Shown piece after piece: positions 1-9,681 of a stretch of DNA of 64,000 bases (its first letter is position 1; each line of letters starts with the position of its first letter). This stretch comes from Melampsora larici-populina 98AG31 (Eukaryota; Basidiomycota; Pucciniomycetes; Pucciniales; Melampsoraceae): NCBI RefSeq assembly GCF_000204055.1, contig NW_006768858.1, positions 125,341-189,340 of the forward strand, written 5' to 3'. Position numbers and translations under genes: made by a program. The notes under the pieces are model-generated. The model made no database searches, was not told the origin of the DNA, and worked only from the letters and a program-made list of their open reading frames with translations.

Positions 1-3000
1 CTTCCGTCAACTTATAGAGAGGAGATGCGATTGAGGAAAACTTTAAGATAAAACGTTTATAATAGGTACATAAGTTTAGAAATCCACGGACTTGAGAAAT
101 GTTAGTTGGGGTCGGCCACTCAACTATCTTTTTGATTTTTTCCGGGTTTGTTCTGATACCATTTCCATCTACGATATGACCCAAGAATAATAGTGACGAT
201 TTCCCAAACTTGCACTTCTTTCCTGATACTACTAAACCTTCTTTCTTCAAAATTTCGAAAACAGCCTTGACATGTTCCTTGTGATCTTCTTCTGTTTTCG
301 AGTAGATAATGACATCATCTAAATAGACCAATGCAAATTTATCAATAACATCTTTTAGCATAGTGTTCATCATTTCTTGGAAGGTTGCAGGAGCGTTGCA
401 CAGCCCAAAGGGCATCACCTTCCATTGAAAATGACCAAACCTACAAGTAAACGCAGTTTTCTGCTTATCCTCGCCGTGCATTGGGACTTGCCAAAATCCA
501 GATTTCAAGTCGATAGTGGAGAAATACTTGGAACCGGAGAGAAACAAATAAGCATCGTCGATGCGAGGAAGAGGGTAAGCGTTTTTTCTTGTGACTTTGT
601 TTAGTGCTCGATAATCAACACATACTCTGTTTGATCCATCAGGCTTCTTGACCAGTAATAGTGGCGAGCTCCAAGGTGAATCAGAGGGTTCGATGATGCC
701 TTGAGCCAAGCTTTCTTCTACAAATTGTTTGATGATTGCGTGTTCAGGGGGAGTATGGGGTCTTCCGTGAGTTTTAATTGGTCTTGCGTCACCAGTATCA
801 ATATGATGTTGGTACTTACTGTTGACTGTCGAAATTTCTTCTTTCCAGCATTCAGGTGCTACTTGCTTAGCTAGTCGTTCCAAAAGGTCACCATAGGAAG
901 CATCGTCCATAGTAAAGAGTTTTGGTTCGTAGGATCTGGGTCTGACGATGAATCCATTTTTGACGATATAATTTCCAGTGGTGTAATTAACAAGTGGGCT
1001 GGTTTCTCTTAACCACGGTAGACCAAGAATGAGAGAAATATTAGGAAGAGGGAGGATGAAAGCCTTGATATCACATTTGAAGGTTGCCATGCTACGATCG
1101 TCTTCAAATTCAAGTTCGAATAGGGCGATCTTGGTGCAGGCTTCTTCTGCTCCGTTAGCGAGTCGGACCCCTTGTCGGTTGACTGTTCTGATTTCAATTC
1201 TGCTAGGAGATAATTGCTTCATCTTGTCAACGCGTTCTGATGAGATGTAATTAGCGGCGGCTCCGCTGTCAATGATAGCGTCGAGGGAATAGTTGTGAAA
1301 TAAGCAGGGGTAGATAGGAAGGGAAGTCTTGTTGGTTTCTTCATGTGAAGCCAAGTCCAAGTGAGCTCCAAAGTAATCCTTCTTCATAGAGAGAGGTGCC
1401 ATTTCGACGACTGATAAATCAAGACGGTCGGTGTCTGCAAAGCCCAAGTCAACTGCTTGCGGCTTCATATCTTCATAGTCGGTGATGTTCGATCCAACTT
1501 CCATAAGTTCCCCTGTTGATGCGACGGCGGCGATACTCGAGTCATCGTCATCGGGAGTGCATACAGAGTCGAAGTCGTCCCTGTCAGCCCAGCTTGTGTA
1601 CGAAGTTTTGAGGATGTGGTTCCACTCTTCTACACTTGCTAGTTCACGTTCGGCTAATTCGACAGGGTCAGGAAAATTGAAAGGGGAAGGGGATCGAGCA
1701 GTGGTATATTGATAACCATCAATAAGGGAGCGATCCAACTTCATCTTCTTGTCCGGGTTCAATTTGAGTTGTCTTTCAATGTCCAGATAGTACATGTCAT
1801 GCTTGTTTTCGGGATCATGAGCAGGTATATGTTTGACGGGAGTGTCTTGTCTGGCGGGGCGTTTATTATTGACGTTGTTGATTTGTTGGGCATCTAGTTC
1901 AAAGAAGGTAACACCGTTAGAGGTGGTTGGAGGGCTCTCCTCGTTTCCATAAGCTTTGCAAGACTTACAACAACGATAATCTTCTGCTTCCTTCATAACT
2001 CGACCAACTGCTTCTCTTTCTTTTTGTAAATCAATGAGGGTTTCAGGATCGATATCATTTAATGCTTCGAGATAATGCTTCTTGTATTCTTCAAGATCTT
2101 CTCGACCATCTTCGGTGGGTCCATTAAGTGATTCAGAAGATTCCTTTGAGGCTCGGTAGATATGTCCATTGGCGTCAGAGAACGGGGTCATGAATGGTTC
2201 TTCAGCCTTGAGCTCGTGATCTTGGAATGGTGGAATGAAAGAGTCAAAAGGATTGGAAGAATCAGGGAAATAAGTAGGTAGGTGATCCATGATCAATAAA
2301 TTGGGTTTTCGACGGTCGGAGTTGTTGAAACGGTTCTTCGTTCCGTGGAAGGGTTTCTTTTTGTTGTTTCGGGGACACTTATCAGCCATGTGTCCCTTGC
2401 CGTGACAACTGTAGCATTCGACGTTGGTTAAGTCGACCGCGTCTAAGTCCATTGGTCCTGAACTGTTAGTGACGACGTGGGGCTTGCCGAAGGAGTTCGA
2501 TTGTCGGAAATGACTGTTGCGGTTGAAGTTGTAGCTGGGTTTCTTGTCTGAGTTCTTGCTGTTAGAGGGTGATTTATTTTCATATCCTTTGAAATTTCTG
2601 TTGTTAATCTTGACTGTTCGCTCGGCTTCTCTTGCAGCTGAGTATAATAATTCCATGTCCTTCTTTGACCTGATGCCTTCTTTATTGTTGATCTTTTCTC
2701 TGTAATGGGCGGGGAGCTTGTCCATGAATTTAAACTTGCGTGATTCAAAAGTGAGAACTTCTAAAGGTATGTATGCCATTAATCGACGAAATCTGAGTAT
2801 GTAGTCATTGATGTCTCCTTTGTAGTAACATACTTTAATCTTCTCAAAGACTTCTTCGACCATCATGTCGAAATTATATTGACCTAAGAACTGTTCCTTG
2901 AAGCTTTGATAGTCGGTAATAGCACCACCTTGAGACTTGCGGACTTCATGCCAAAACATGTGAGTTTCCTCGTCGAGGTACGATCCCAACATCTCGCCCC

Positions 3001-3343
3001 AGGAGGACTCAGGATATCTATGCATCCTAAAATTTGATTCTAATTCGGAGAACCAGAGAGTCGGATTGTCACCATAACCAGTAAATTTTCTGGGCTCGGC
3101 GCGGAAAGCGTCGGGCTTGGTTGGAGCTGGGGTTTGGTTACGATTGTGGAGTAAGTTCTCTAGGTGGCCGATCTGATTGGATTGTTGTTGAAATACATTT
3201 TGATTCTGTTGACGGAGATCATTGATTTCGCGAGCGTGGTTTTGCTCTCGTTGGTGCAGTTCGATACCGAATTGCTCAAGTTGAGCGCGGATTAGCCGAA
3301 GATCTTCGGCAGGGATTGAAACGAATCCATTGGGTTCTTCCAT
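1..3343 (-). CDS. Ty3/gypsy gag-protease-reverse transcriptase polyprotein, 3' part outside window
   Basis: Read on the minus strand from the ATG at 3343, this is one open frame running off the window edge (over 1,110 codons). I checked that the gag zinc knuckle, the protease site and the RT site share the frame and saw no stop between them. The gag N-terminus is Gln-rich with a coiled-coil look. A CCHC knuckle (CYSCHGKGHMADKC) lies at about 2375-2416, an aspartic protease site (AIIDSGA) at about 1261-1279, and the RT palm motif YLDD at about 314-325. Order gag-PR-RT fits Ty3/gypsy (Metaviridae); RNase H and integrase would lie left of position 1. Gag and pol being in one frame without a frameshift is seen in several fungal gypsy lineages. 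No break is visible, so the copy may be young, but completeness cannot be judged here. Confidence 0.9.
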   Translation of the reverse strand, partial: MEEPNGFVSIPAEDLRLIRAQLEQFGIELHQREQNHAREINDLRQQNQNVFQQQSNQIGHLENLLHNRNQTPAPTKPDAFRAEPRKFTGYGDNPTLWFSELESNFRMHRYPESSWGEMLGSYLDEETHMFWHEVRKSQGGAITDYQSFKEQFLGQYNFDMMVEEVFEKIKVCYYKGDINDYILRFRRLMAYIPLEVLTFESRKFKFMDKLPAHYREKINNKEGIRSKKDMELLYSAAREAERTVKINNRNFKGYENKSPSNSKNSDKKPSYNFNRNSHFRQSNSFGKPHVVTNSSGPMDLDAVDLTNVECYSCHGKGHMADKCPRNNKKKPFHGTKNRFNNSDRRKPNLLIMDHLPTYFPDSSNPFDSFIPPFQDHELKAEEPFMTPFSDANGHIYRASKESSESLNGPTEDGREDLEEYKKHYLEALNDIDPETLIDLQKEREAVGRVMKEAEDYRCCKSCKAYGNEESPPTTSNGVTFFELDAQQINNVNNKRPARQDTPVKHIPAHDPENKHDMYYLDIERQLKLNPDKKMKLDRSLIDGYQYTTARSPSPFNFPDPVELAERELASVEEWNHILKTSYTSWADRDDFDSVCTPDDDDSSIAAVASTGELMEVGSNITDYEDMKPQAVDLGFADTDRLDLSVVEMAPLSMKKDYFGAHLDLASHEETNKTSLPIYPCLFHNYSLDAIIDSGAAANYISSERVDKMKQLSPSRIEIRTVNRQGVRLANGAEEACTKIALFELEFEDDRSMATFKCDIKAFILPLPNISLILGLPWLRETSPLVNYTTGNYIVKNGFIVRPRSYEPKLFTMDDASYGDLLERLAKQVAPECWKEEISTVNSKYQHHIDTGDARPIKTHGRPHTPPEHAIIKQFVEESLAQGIIEPSDSPWSSPLLLVKKPDGSNRVCVDYRALNKVTRKNAYPLPRIDDAYLFLSGSKYFSTIDLKSGFWQVPMHGEDKQKTAFTCRFGHFQWKVMPFGLCNAPATFQEMMNTMLKDVIDKFALVYLDDVIIYSKTEEDHKEHVKAVFEILKKEGLVVSGKKCKFGKSSLLFLGHIVDGNGIRTNPEKIKKIVEWPTPTNISQVRGFLNLCTYYKRFILKFSSIASPLYKLTE

Positions 3344-3867
3344 CTTCAATGGTATGCTGTTCGTAAAAGAGTTAAAGGTGGAATTAAAAAATAGTTCTTT
3401 TAAGGGTAGACTTGATCAGAGTCTAAAAATACGTACGTGAATTCTTCAAAAAGAATGTTAAGTGATTCAAAAATCGAGTTTGCTAAAAAGCGCGATAAAA
3501 GGTTTTGATAAACGGTGATGAGGTTGTTAACGATTTGTAAGGTGTTTGTAGGTGGTTCTGTGTGTGATGGGAGAAAAGAATCTTTTAATACTTCTAACTG
3601 ATCGAGGGAAGAGTGTCGTAGGAGGTTGGAATAGCTAGCTAAGAAATTCTAAAAACTTACGATGATAAGGGTATGGGTGCGAGGGTTTGTAACTTTGGTG
3701 GTTGTTGGTTCCGATGGGGATATCTAAGTCGGAATTTCGAAGGAAAGCACAAAGTTAGGAAAACAAACAGAAGCACGGATTAACTTATTGAACTCTTTCA
3801 ATATCAGGGTTGAGTGATTGAAAGTTAGAGAGAAAAAAAAGATAATGAAAACACACAAATAATTATT
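3344..3867 (-). other. 5' leader of the gypsy element
   Basis: Non-coding stretch between the probable LTR and the gag start, read on the minus strand. No convincing tRNA primer-binding site starting with TGG is seen just inside the LTR. Instead a perfect 18-bp palindrome, CACAAATAATTATTTGTG (3854-3871), straddles the proposed LTR boundary. Confidence 0.4.
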
Positions 3868-4270
3868 TGTGATTCTACTCACTTTCAAGTGGCGGAAAAT
3901 AAGTAGGAAGTAACTTGAGGTTGCATTTCCTTGGGAGATGAGAGCTATTTATATACGCGAGCATCTCGGAGTGAGGTACGGATAAGGAAACGACAATCTG
4001 GTGATACAACGAGAGATGATCGACGATCATCGTGATACAAGATAAGTGGAGGAGGGTTATGGCCGAATCCGGTACTGCTGGATTCGGTCTACAATTAGTG
4101 ACTTGAAAGGGCGGTACATGATCGGGACGGATCTGGAAGATCCGTTTACAAGTAAAGTAAAGAGAATAGAGAATAGAAAATAGAATGAAATGAAAAGCAT
4201 AAAAGCAGAGTAATGCGCTAAAAGCGCGTACAATAAGAAACAAAGGGAAAGTCCAAATTAGGGAATCACA
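3868..4270 (-). repeat. Probable 5' LTR of the gypsy element
   Basis: A 403-bp segment upstream of gag has 8-bp inverted ends, TGTGATTC at 3868-3875 and GAATCACA at 4263-4270, and so obeys the TG...CA rule of LTRs. Position and orientation fit a 5' LTR of the minus-strand element. The partner LTR is outside the window, so the limits and the target-site duplication (flank ACAAG after 4270) cannot be confirmed. A 122-codon open frame inside it on the minus strand looks incidental. Confidence 0.5.
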
Positions 4271-4774
4271 ACAAGTCCTGCATTTCTATTTGTTTTTACA
4301 GGATAAGCTTGAAAATACCAAACTGAGTGCTTGGATTTCTCTACAGCATTCAAAGTCTTCCAAGAGGGAGTGTAGCACAATTTGACTTTCCTGGTTTTTT
4401 CAGATTTCTTGGACCAATATGAAGCACACATTTGAATCCTTAGTTTCAATCATTTTGCACCATGAAGAGATCCACTACCCTCACAGTGTCATGTGATCCT
4501 GTGATGCAAACTTGATCAGACCAAACTCACACCACTCACATTTGACAGTTGATGACAAAACCTTGCTCTCTTTTGCACCAGCACTACAGCAAGAGCACAG
4601 ACATAATTTATTGCACATAGCTTTTGACTATTCAATTGTTTTTTTGATGTACCCAATAGCAATTGTGAGGAGAATGATACATCACAATCAATTGATACAG
4701 ATACATAAAATTTCATGTGTCTTCATCCAGCTCATGGAGGTCGAGCTCTAGCTCCTAGTTATCCGTTCAAAAAA
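4271..4774. other. Intergenic, nothing recognised
   Basis: About 500 bp between the gypsy LTR and the 3' end of the F-box gene. Short open frames on both strands look random. No RNA gene, repeat or domain was recognised. Confidence 0.5.
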
Positions 4775-6151
4775 TCAAAATGTCTCATGAATCTTATATA
4801 CTATTAAATTGCATTTTGTGATTAGATGAAGACTCATACGGACCATTATGTCATCAAGTTCCAAATGTGGTGTTTCATATGTATAGTAACACTCAACCCC
4901 GCCCTTTTTGAAGACCTCGACCATTTTAGGACTTATAGGATACATATCATATCCCACCATGGTAAAGATCATAAGTTTCAATTTTGGTACTACTTGAAAA
5001 CATTCCGGACTGGCTGGTTCCAAAGTCTTTATCCAATCACCCTCCGCTTGATAGGTGTCCTGAACAATGGTTCTAACGTTTCGAAACATGGGCCAATCTA
5101 GCCAATCCATTGGGTAACGTTTTTGTTTGGGACAATCGGTTCTGCCTAGTACACGGAGTTTTGGAAATTCCATCTTGAGAACAGACTCCGGAAGCTGGCA
5201 ACCATAACCATAAGCAAAGCAGCCTTCGAGGTTAGCTTGGATTGGTGCCAATATGATATCGAGATCATTTACAAGACCCTCTGAGTGAAACTCAACAACT
5301 GTCAAACTATTCTTTGCGGTCTCACAAATGTGAGCAATCTCTTTGGCATTGTGTTGAGCAGAGGTGAAGGTGAATTGTCTCAAGTTGGCTAGAGAGATGG
5401 CCTCTAGTTGCATCCCGTCGAGTTTATGATAACGAAGCGTCAGGCATTCGAGTTGAGGCACAACGGCAAGTAGATCGCCCAAGGATTTCGAATCGTAAGT
5501 CCCCCGTGATTTTCTATAGTAGGTCTCATGATGTAAGATGCGCAATTCTTCCAGATCTTCGAGGGCCTTAACAGCCTCCAGCATGGCTGGCGAGATACCC
5601 ATTGACCAACTATATGCGAGGCTCAAATGGTATATGTTGGCTCCGAGCAGGTTAATTAGTCGTACCGCCTGGTCGATCGATACCGGTGGTGATTCTTTAC
5701 GACCGACTTAGCAAAAGAAAAGGTAAAACTAACTCAGATACTGGGTCAGACTTCTTCAGAGTTGCTAATTGGGGAAATCACCTTTGACTTTACATTCTGC
5801 TTTACTGTCTGGGTCTAAATTGTACATTAAGTCTCCGATGTAAAGGTGCTTAACGGGGCAAGGTTGGTTCGGACCATATAGCGCATCAGTCCAGTTGTCC
5901 AGAATGATTTGTACGCGTTTTGAGTTGTCCAAGCGAATAGTACGAAAATAAGTTTGTATGATAACTTTAGACCATGACTTAGATATCAATCGCAAAGGGA
6001 GAAGTTTGGGAGATGAAGTAGAGCTTCCAGCGCCGGACCCGGAGTCTTCGTCCAATAGATCGACAAAAAAGTCCACGATGTAAGTTATAATTTCAAACGG
6101 TAGCTCAACAGGTTGAGCTTGGTGGTGTGACTGATCTGTGCCTTCTATCAT
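4775..6151 (-). CDS. F-box domain protein, 433 aa
   Basis: Two exons on the minus strand: 6151-5782 and 5706-4775, with a 75-bp GT-AG intron (5781-5707) that keeps the frame. The start is the first ATG of the open frame. Residues about 17-60 look like a degenerate F-box (LPFEIITYIVDFFVD followed by LRLISKSWSKV). The rest, about 370 aa, resembles an irregular leucine-rich fold with LxxLxxL spacings, and no other domain is recognised. F-box proteins recruit substrates to SCF ubiquitin ligases through Skp1, and large families with this layout are common in rust fungi (family knowledge). The substrate cannot be inferred. The gene lies between a gypsy element and a Tc1/mariner element and is itself unbroken. 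Confidence 0.72.
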
Positions 6152-6504
6152 CTTTTCTGTTGATCGTGGTAAGCTAAGATAATTGTTGTCTGAGTCTAGA
6201 GTCGAGAAATTGAGTGCACCAAGGTTTGAAGAAAGCTCAGCGAGAGCGACCCAGTCGCATGTCGCTTTCAGTCTCCCAAGCTATTGTATTTTTCACGTGA
6301 CGGGCACGGCACATCAAGCGTTGGCTTTGCCCATTACACCATGACTGCAGCCTCAGGGCCTCGAGCCCCTCTCCTCAGTCTCAACAACCTGACCTTCAAC
6401 ATTTCAGGAACCATAAGAAATTTGTGGGGACTGGGATGGCTTTTAACTCCAAGAAAAGATCAGCTGAACAAAGCCCCATCTGCGCGGCCGAGCTAACTTG
6501 AACA
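6152..6504. other. Intergenic, 5' flank of the F-box gene
   Basis: About 350 bp between the F-box start and the left end of the Tc1/mariner element. No gene or repeat recognised. Confidence 0.4.
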
Positions 6505-6506
6505 TA

Positions 6507-6584
6507 CAGTCATTCGAGATTAGCTTGGCCGAATCTCGTTTTTTTTTTGTTTTTTTTGCCAATACAGGCAATTTTATAAGCATA
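6507..6584 (+). repeat. Left terminal inverted repeat of Tc1/mariner element
   Basis: Matches the reverse complement of 10948-11024 nearly base for base. It contains two smaller inverted repeats, CGAGATT/AATCTCG and TTGCC/GGCAA, separated by a T run, so each arm could form hairpins. A TTTTATAAG motif near its inner edge could serve as a TATA-like promoter for the inward gene (inference). Confidence 0.92.
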
Positions 6585-6590
6585 AATAGC

Positions 6591-6835
6591 CCCAAATCCT
6601 TCAATTCCTTTCGATCTGCTCCCAAATCCTTCAATTCCTTTCGATCTGCTCCCAAATCCTTCAATTCCTTTCAGAACCTTTCAAAACCTTCAATTCCTTT
6701 CAAAACCTTTCAAAACCTTCAATTCCATTCAACTCCTTTCAATTCCTTTCGATCTGCTCCCAAATCCTTCAATTCCTTTCAAACCATTCGATATCCATTC
6801 AACTCCTTTCAAACCATTCGATCTGCTTTTGAATG
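6591..6835 (+). repeat. Imperfect 30-bp tandem repeats upstream of passenger gene
   Basis: A 30-bp unit starting CCCAAATCCTTC and ending CGATCTGCT occurs perfectly twice (6591-6620, 6621-6650) and then in shortened variants to about 6835, all sharing TTCAATTCCTTTC. It lies between the left TIR and the passenger start codon, so it forms that gene's promoter or leader. Transposase-binding repeats in subterminal DNA are a known theme, but no binding is shown here. Confidence 0.8.
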
Positions 6836-6846
6836 ATCCTTCTCGG

Positions 6847-6856
6847 TATTTAAAAG
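6847..6856 (+). promoter_or_regulatory. TATA-like element of passenger gene
   Basis: TATTTAAAAG lies 33-42 bp before the ATG at 6889. It is the best core-promoter candidate between the tandem repeats and the start. The assignment rests on position and sequence only. Confidence 0.3.
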
Positions 6857-6888
6857 CCTCGTATCTGTTTATTCTCAACGATCTCAAC

Positions 6889-9123
6889 ATGCCGAAACGA
6901 CCTACGAAACAACAAATGGAATTGGCAGAGGAGGAAGCGAGAAGAGCATTAGAAATGTAAGCATCCTCTCTTTTCCTCTGTCATTGATAACCAACTCACC
7001 ATTCTGTCTTTCTAGTGCGAACAGACAGGCCAGGCGAGCCGGACCTGAAGGCTTCAGTCCTGAGCTCGGCAGAGGTGGTTCACCTTATTATTATGAAACG
7101 TAAGTTTTCCTTTGTATCCATTCCTTGATTCCAGCGTTATACAGTAGCTGATTACCTTCATTCCTGGTTTTTAGACCCGGACACCACTGGGAAGATGTCA
7201 GATTCGGCGGGAAACGTCAATATCTTGACTCGGAAGTCATTCATATCAATCCATACGAGCATCCGGGTTTTCGTGAGTTCCGCTGTAAGAACCATCCAAA
7301 GATTGATCCAGGTCAGTACTTCCTTTTCTTTCGAACCTTGATCAGAGGCTTTAACTTGATTTACATTCAACTTTAGATTCGGATATCGAGGTCTTTCCTG
7401 GTGGTTTACCATCTTATACTCCGATGGCCTCTCAAGTTCGACCTTCTGGATCGGCGATCATGCTCGATTTTGATTCCAATCATAGGGATCCTATGTTTGG
7501 AAATCAATTTTTCGACCAACGAATTGAACGTGCCATTGCAGGTCAGTACTTTTCCCTTTATCTCACTCTTGAATACCCAACATAAACTGACCATGATTCT
7601 ATTAGATCCACATGTTGATGTGGATCTAACCCAATCACCCAGTCCAAACCTCGAAACTCCTACTGGACCCATTTTAGCTCCTACTGGACCCATTCGAACT
7701 CCTACTGGACCCATTCGAACTCCTACTGGACCCATTTTAGCTCCTACTGGACCCATAGTCCCCTCTACCAATAGTGTACCCACTTGAACCAGCATAGGGT
7801 ATCACGTCTTTAGCCCCATCCACCTTACCGATGCTGAGAAGCGCTCCGGGGCGACTGTAACTTACATCGACTACGTCACCAAGGTACCATTCGAAGCATT
7901 AATCAAAATCCACGGGTTTACTCTCAACGACGTGAAGGAGTCTCTTTTCAAGGCGTGCAATGCCAATAAGCCACCTTGCGGTGACATTCTCAGGACCGCT
8001 GATGACAAAGGTAACCTTGATTTCAAGGGGTATGTCTGTAACGGTGAAACATTCAGCAAGACCGCCCTACCTTTAATTCCAAACGACGAAGTTTTTGACG
8101 ATTTGAAGAAGATGATCATCCTCAAGAGAGGCAAGGAAGTTGGATTCCGTCTCATCATGGAGGACCCAAAGAAAAAGGCTCGAACTATCTCTAAGGTAAG
8201 TTTCTCTTCCTTTTCACATTCTCAACACGCTATTAACAATTGTTTTGAATCGTTCTGAACAGGACTTGCAATTTAATCAATCTGTCGCCCACCGCCATCC
8301 CGATGCGTTGGATACTGGTGAACTTTCTTTCTTTCATTTCTTTCATTTCTTTCATTTCTTTCATTTCATTTCTTTTTCAAAAATTTGCTGATTCTTCTTC
8401 TGAAACAGAGCATCGGAGTCAACAGCCTTATTCAGACTGAGCTCAACAAGCTCTTAATCAGCTATGGTCATACCAACATTGGTGGCTTGGACTATGGTCA
8501 TACCAACATTGGTGGCTTGGAGTGCATGGGGTTTGTTAAACCGGACGATTCTACTATGGTAGGCAAATGACATAGTAAGTCTTCTCATCTCTTTACATAA
8601 TCATTTTGAAAAGCAAATTAACTTTCTTTTGATCGGTTTGACACAGGTACACAAGCGATTTGGAGCTACCCAGGTGAACCCACCTCGTCGCCTCCAGTTC
8701 AAATACGGTCCAATTGAACATGCGAAAGGGAAAAAGAAATCTGGCAACCAATCAGTACCTTCTTGTTCTGGCTTGGCTGGACCTCAAAACTCAATGTTAT
8801 TGCTTGGGAACGGGTTGGTTTCAAGCAACACCAACAACAATCATAACATTCCCCAACAATCTGCTCCTCGAACGGATTCTCCAGCCCCAAGACCCCTCCC
8901 TTTATTCGAACGTTACCTCGAGTATTGCGAAATCAGTCCCGAGGATCAACACACTCGTGGTCTGCTCAAAGAATACGAGATAGTCAACTTTGAGATGTTT
9001 TTGTCTTCAGCACTCGACATAGAAGCGATGAAGAACTTTGGATTTCAGTTTGGGCCTCGTGTGCGTCTTCATGAAAACGCTGTGTTGTATCGACAACACC
9101 TCAAGAATTTAGCTCGTGGATGA
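6889..9123 (+). CDS. Passenger gene of the Tc1/mariner element, unknown function, SAM-like C-terminus, possibly damaged
   Basis: Exons read as 6889-6956, 7016-7099, 7175-7311, 7377-7541, 7606-8195, 8263-8317, about 8409-8542 and 8647-9123, with GT-AG introns that hold the frame through 8195. The N-terminus is basic (MPKRPTKQQ). Residues around 7650-7760 form five PTGPI(L/R) repeats. A central globular part follows (7860-8195), then an Asn/Ser-rich linker. The last 70 residues (LFERYLEYC... to ...HLKNLARG) resemble a SAM-type helical domain by pattern. Two defects: an in-frame TGA at 7785-7787, with the same frame continuing on both sides, and a codon-phase mismatch between 8317 and 8409. Either this copy is decaying or the model is wrong there. 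I do not recognise the family. It shares the TIRs with the transposase and converges on it, so it is part of the element. Confidence 0.6.
8321..8377 (+). repeat. CTTT/CATTTCTTT microsatellite
   Basis: Simple pyrimidine-rich repeat of TTTC and TTTCA units inside the presumed sixth intron of the passenger gene. Confidence 0.85.
8463..8522 (+). repeat. In-frame 30-bp tandem duplication
   Basis: Two nearly identical 30-bp units in direct contact encode YGHTNIGGLD and YGHTNIGGLE in the open frame of the seventh passenger exon. Because the unit is a multiple of three, it does not explain the phase problem upstream. Confidence 0.85.
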
Positions 9124-9681
9124 GTCTAGTCTTATCTTGTGAAAAGCACTGACCTTTTCCCATAAGCCACATCATGTTGTAGCTATAAGACAGTACTACT
9201 GTTATATATTATTATCTGTGTTGTTTGAGATTATTCTGTAATGCAAATGTTATTTGGTGAAAAAAATTGCGGTCCAGACAGAACACAGTCACAAGTGAGG
9301 TTTTCAATGTTCAAATATATTTTGAACTTTACATACTCAAAGCAAGAAAAAGTAAAAATATTGGCTTTCTTAAGACTCAAGAACTAAAAAAGTACGATGT
9401 TTCTTCAAACTCAAGAAACATGTTGTTGTCCCGAGTTTTGATATGCTTGCCAAAACTCAAGTTGTTTTTTGAGTTTGTTTCTTCAAAGTCATCTTTTTAA
9501 TCTCATCTTTTTAATCTCATTCTCCTGACAGTGGTCAAATTTACCAGCTCACAGTTTGGGTCTAAGACACTTGGAAGTTTACAATCAGGATTTCATTTCT
9601 TTGAGCATTTTTATTATAAAACCATAAAGCAATTTGTGTTAACACAATTTTGTAATTAGACAAATTTCAAGCTCCTTTTCA
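9124..9681. other. Spacer between convergent passenger and transposase genes
   Basis: AT-rich non-coding DNA containing the two 3' ends. It holds several short inverted CAAAACTC/GAGTTTTG-like words (9430-9480) that could act as a shared terminator region. No gene seen. Confidence 0.4.

Noticed and set aside
3875..4243. 122-aa minus-strand open frame
   Set aside because: Lies wholly inside the probable gypsy LTR, with hydrophobic low-complexity translation and no family resemblance.
4512..4751. Overlapping plus- and minus-strand frames near 4500-4750
   Set aside because: Mutually overlapping random-looking frames in the F-box 3' flank.
7740..7806. A tiny intron (GTACCC...CATAG or GTCCCC...CATAG) removing the passenger TGA
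   Set aside because: It would be only 22 or 40 bp, with weak donor sites. A damaged codon is simpler, although transcript data could overturn this.
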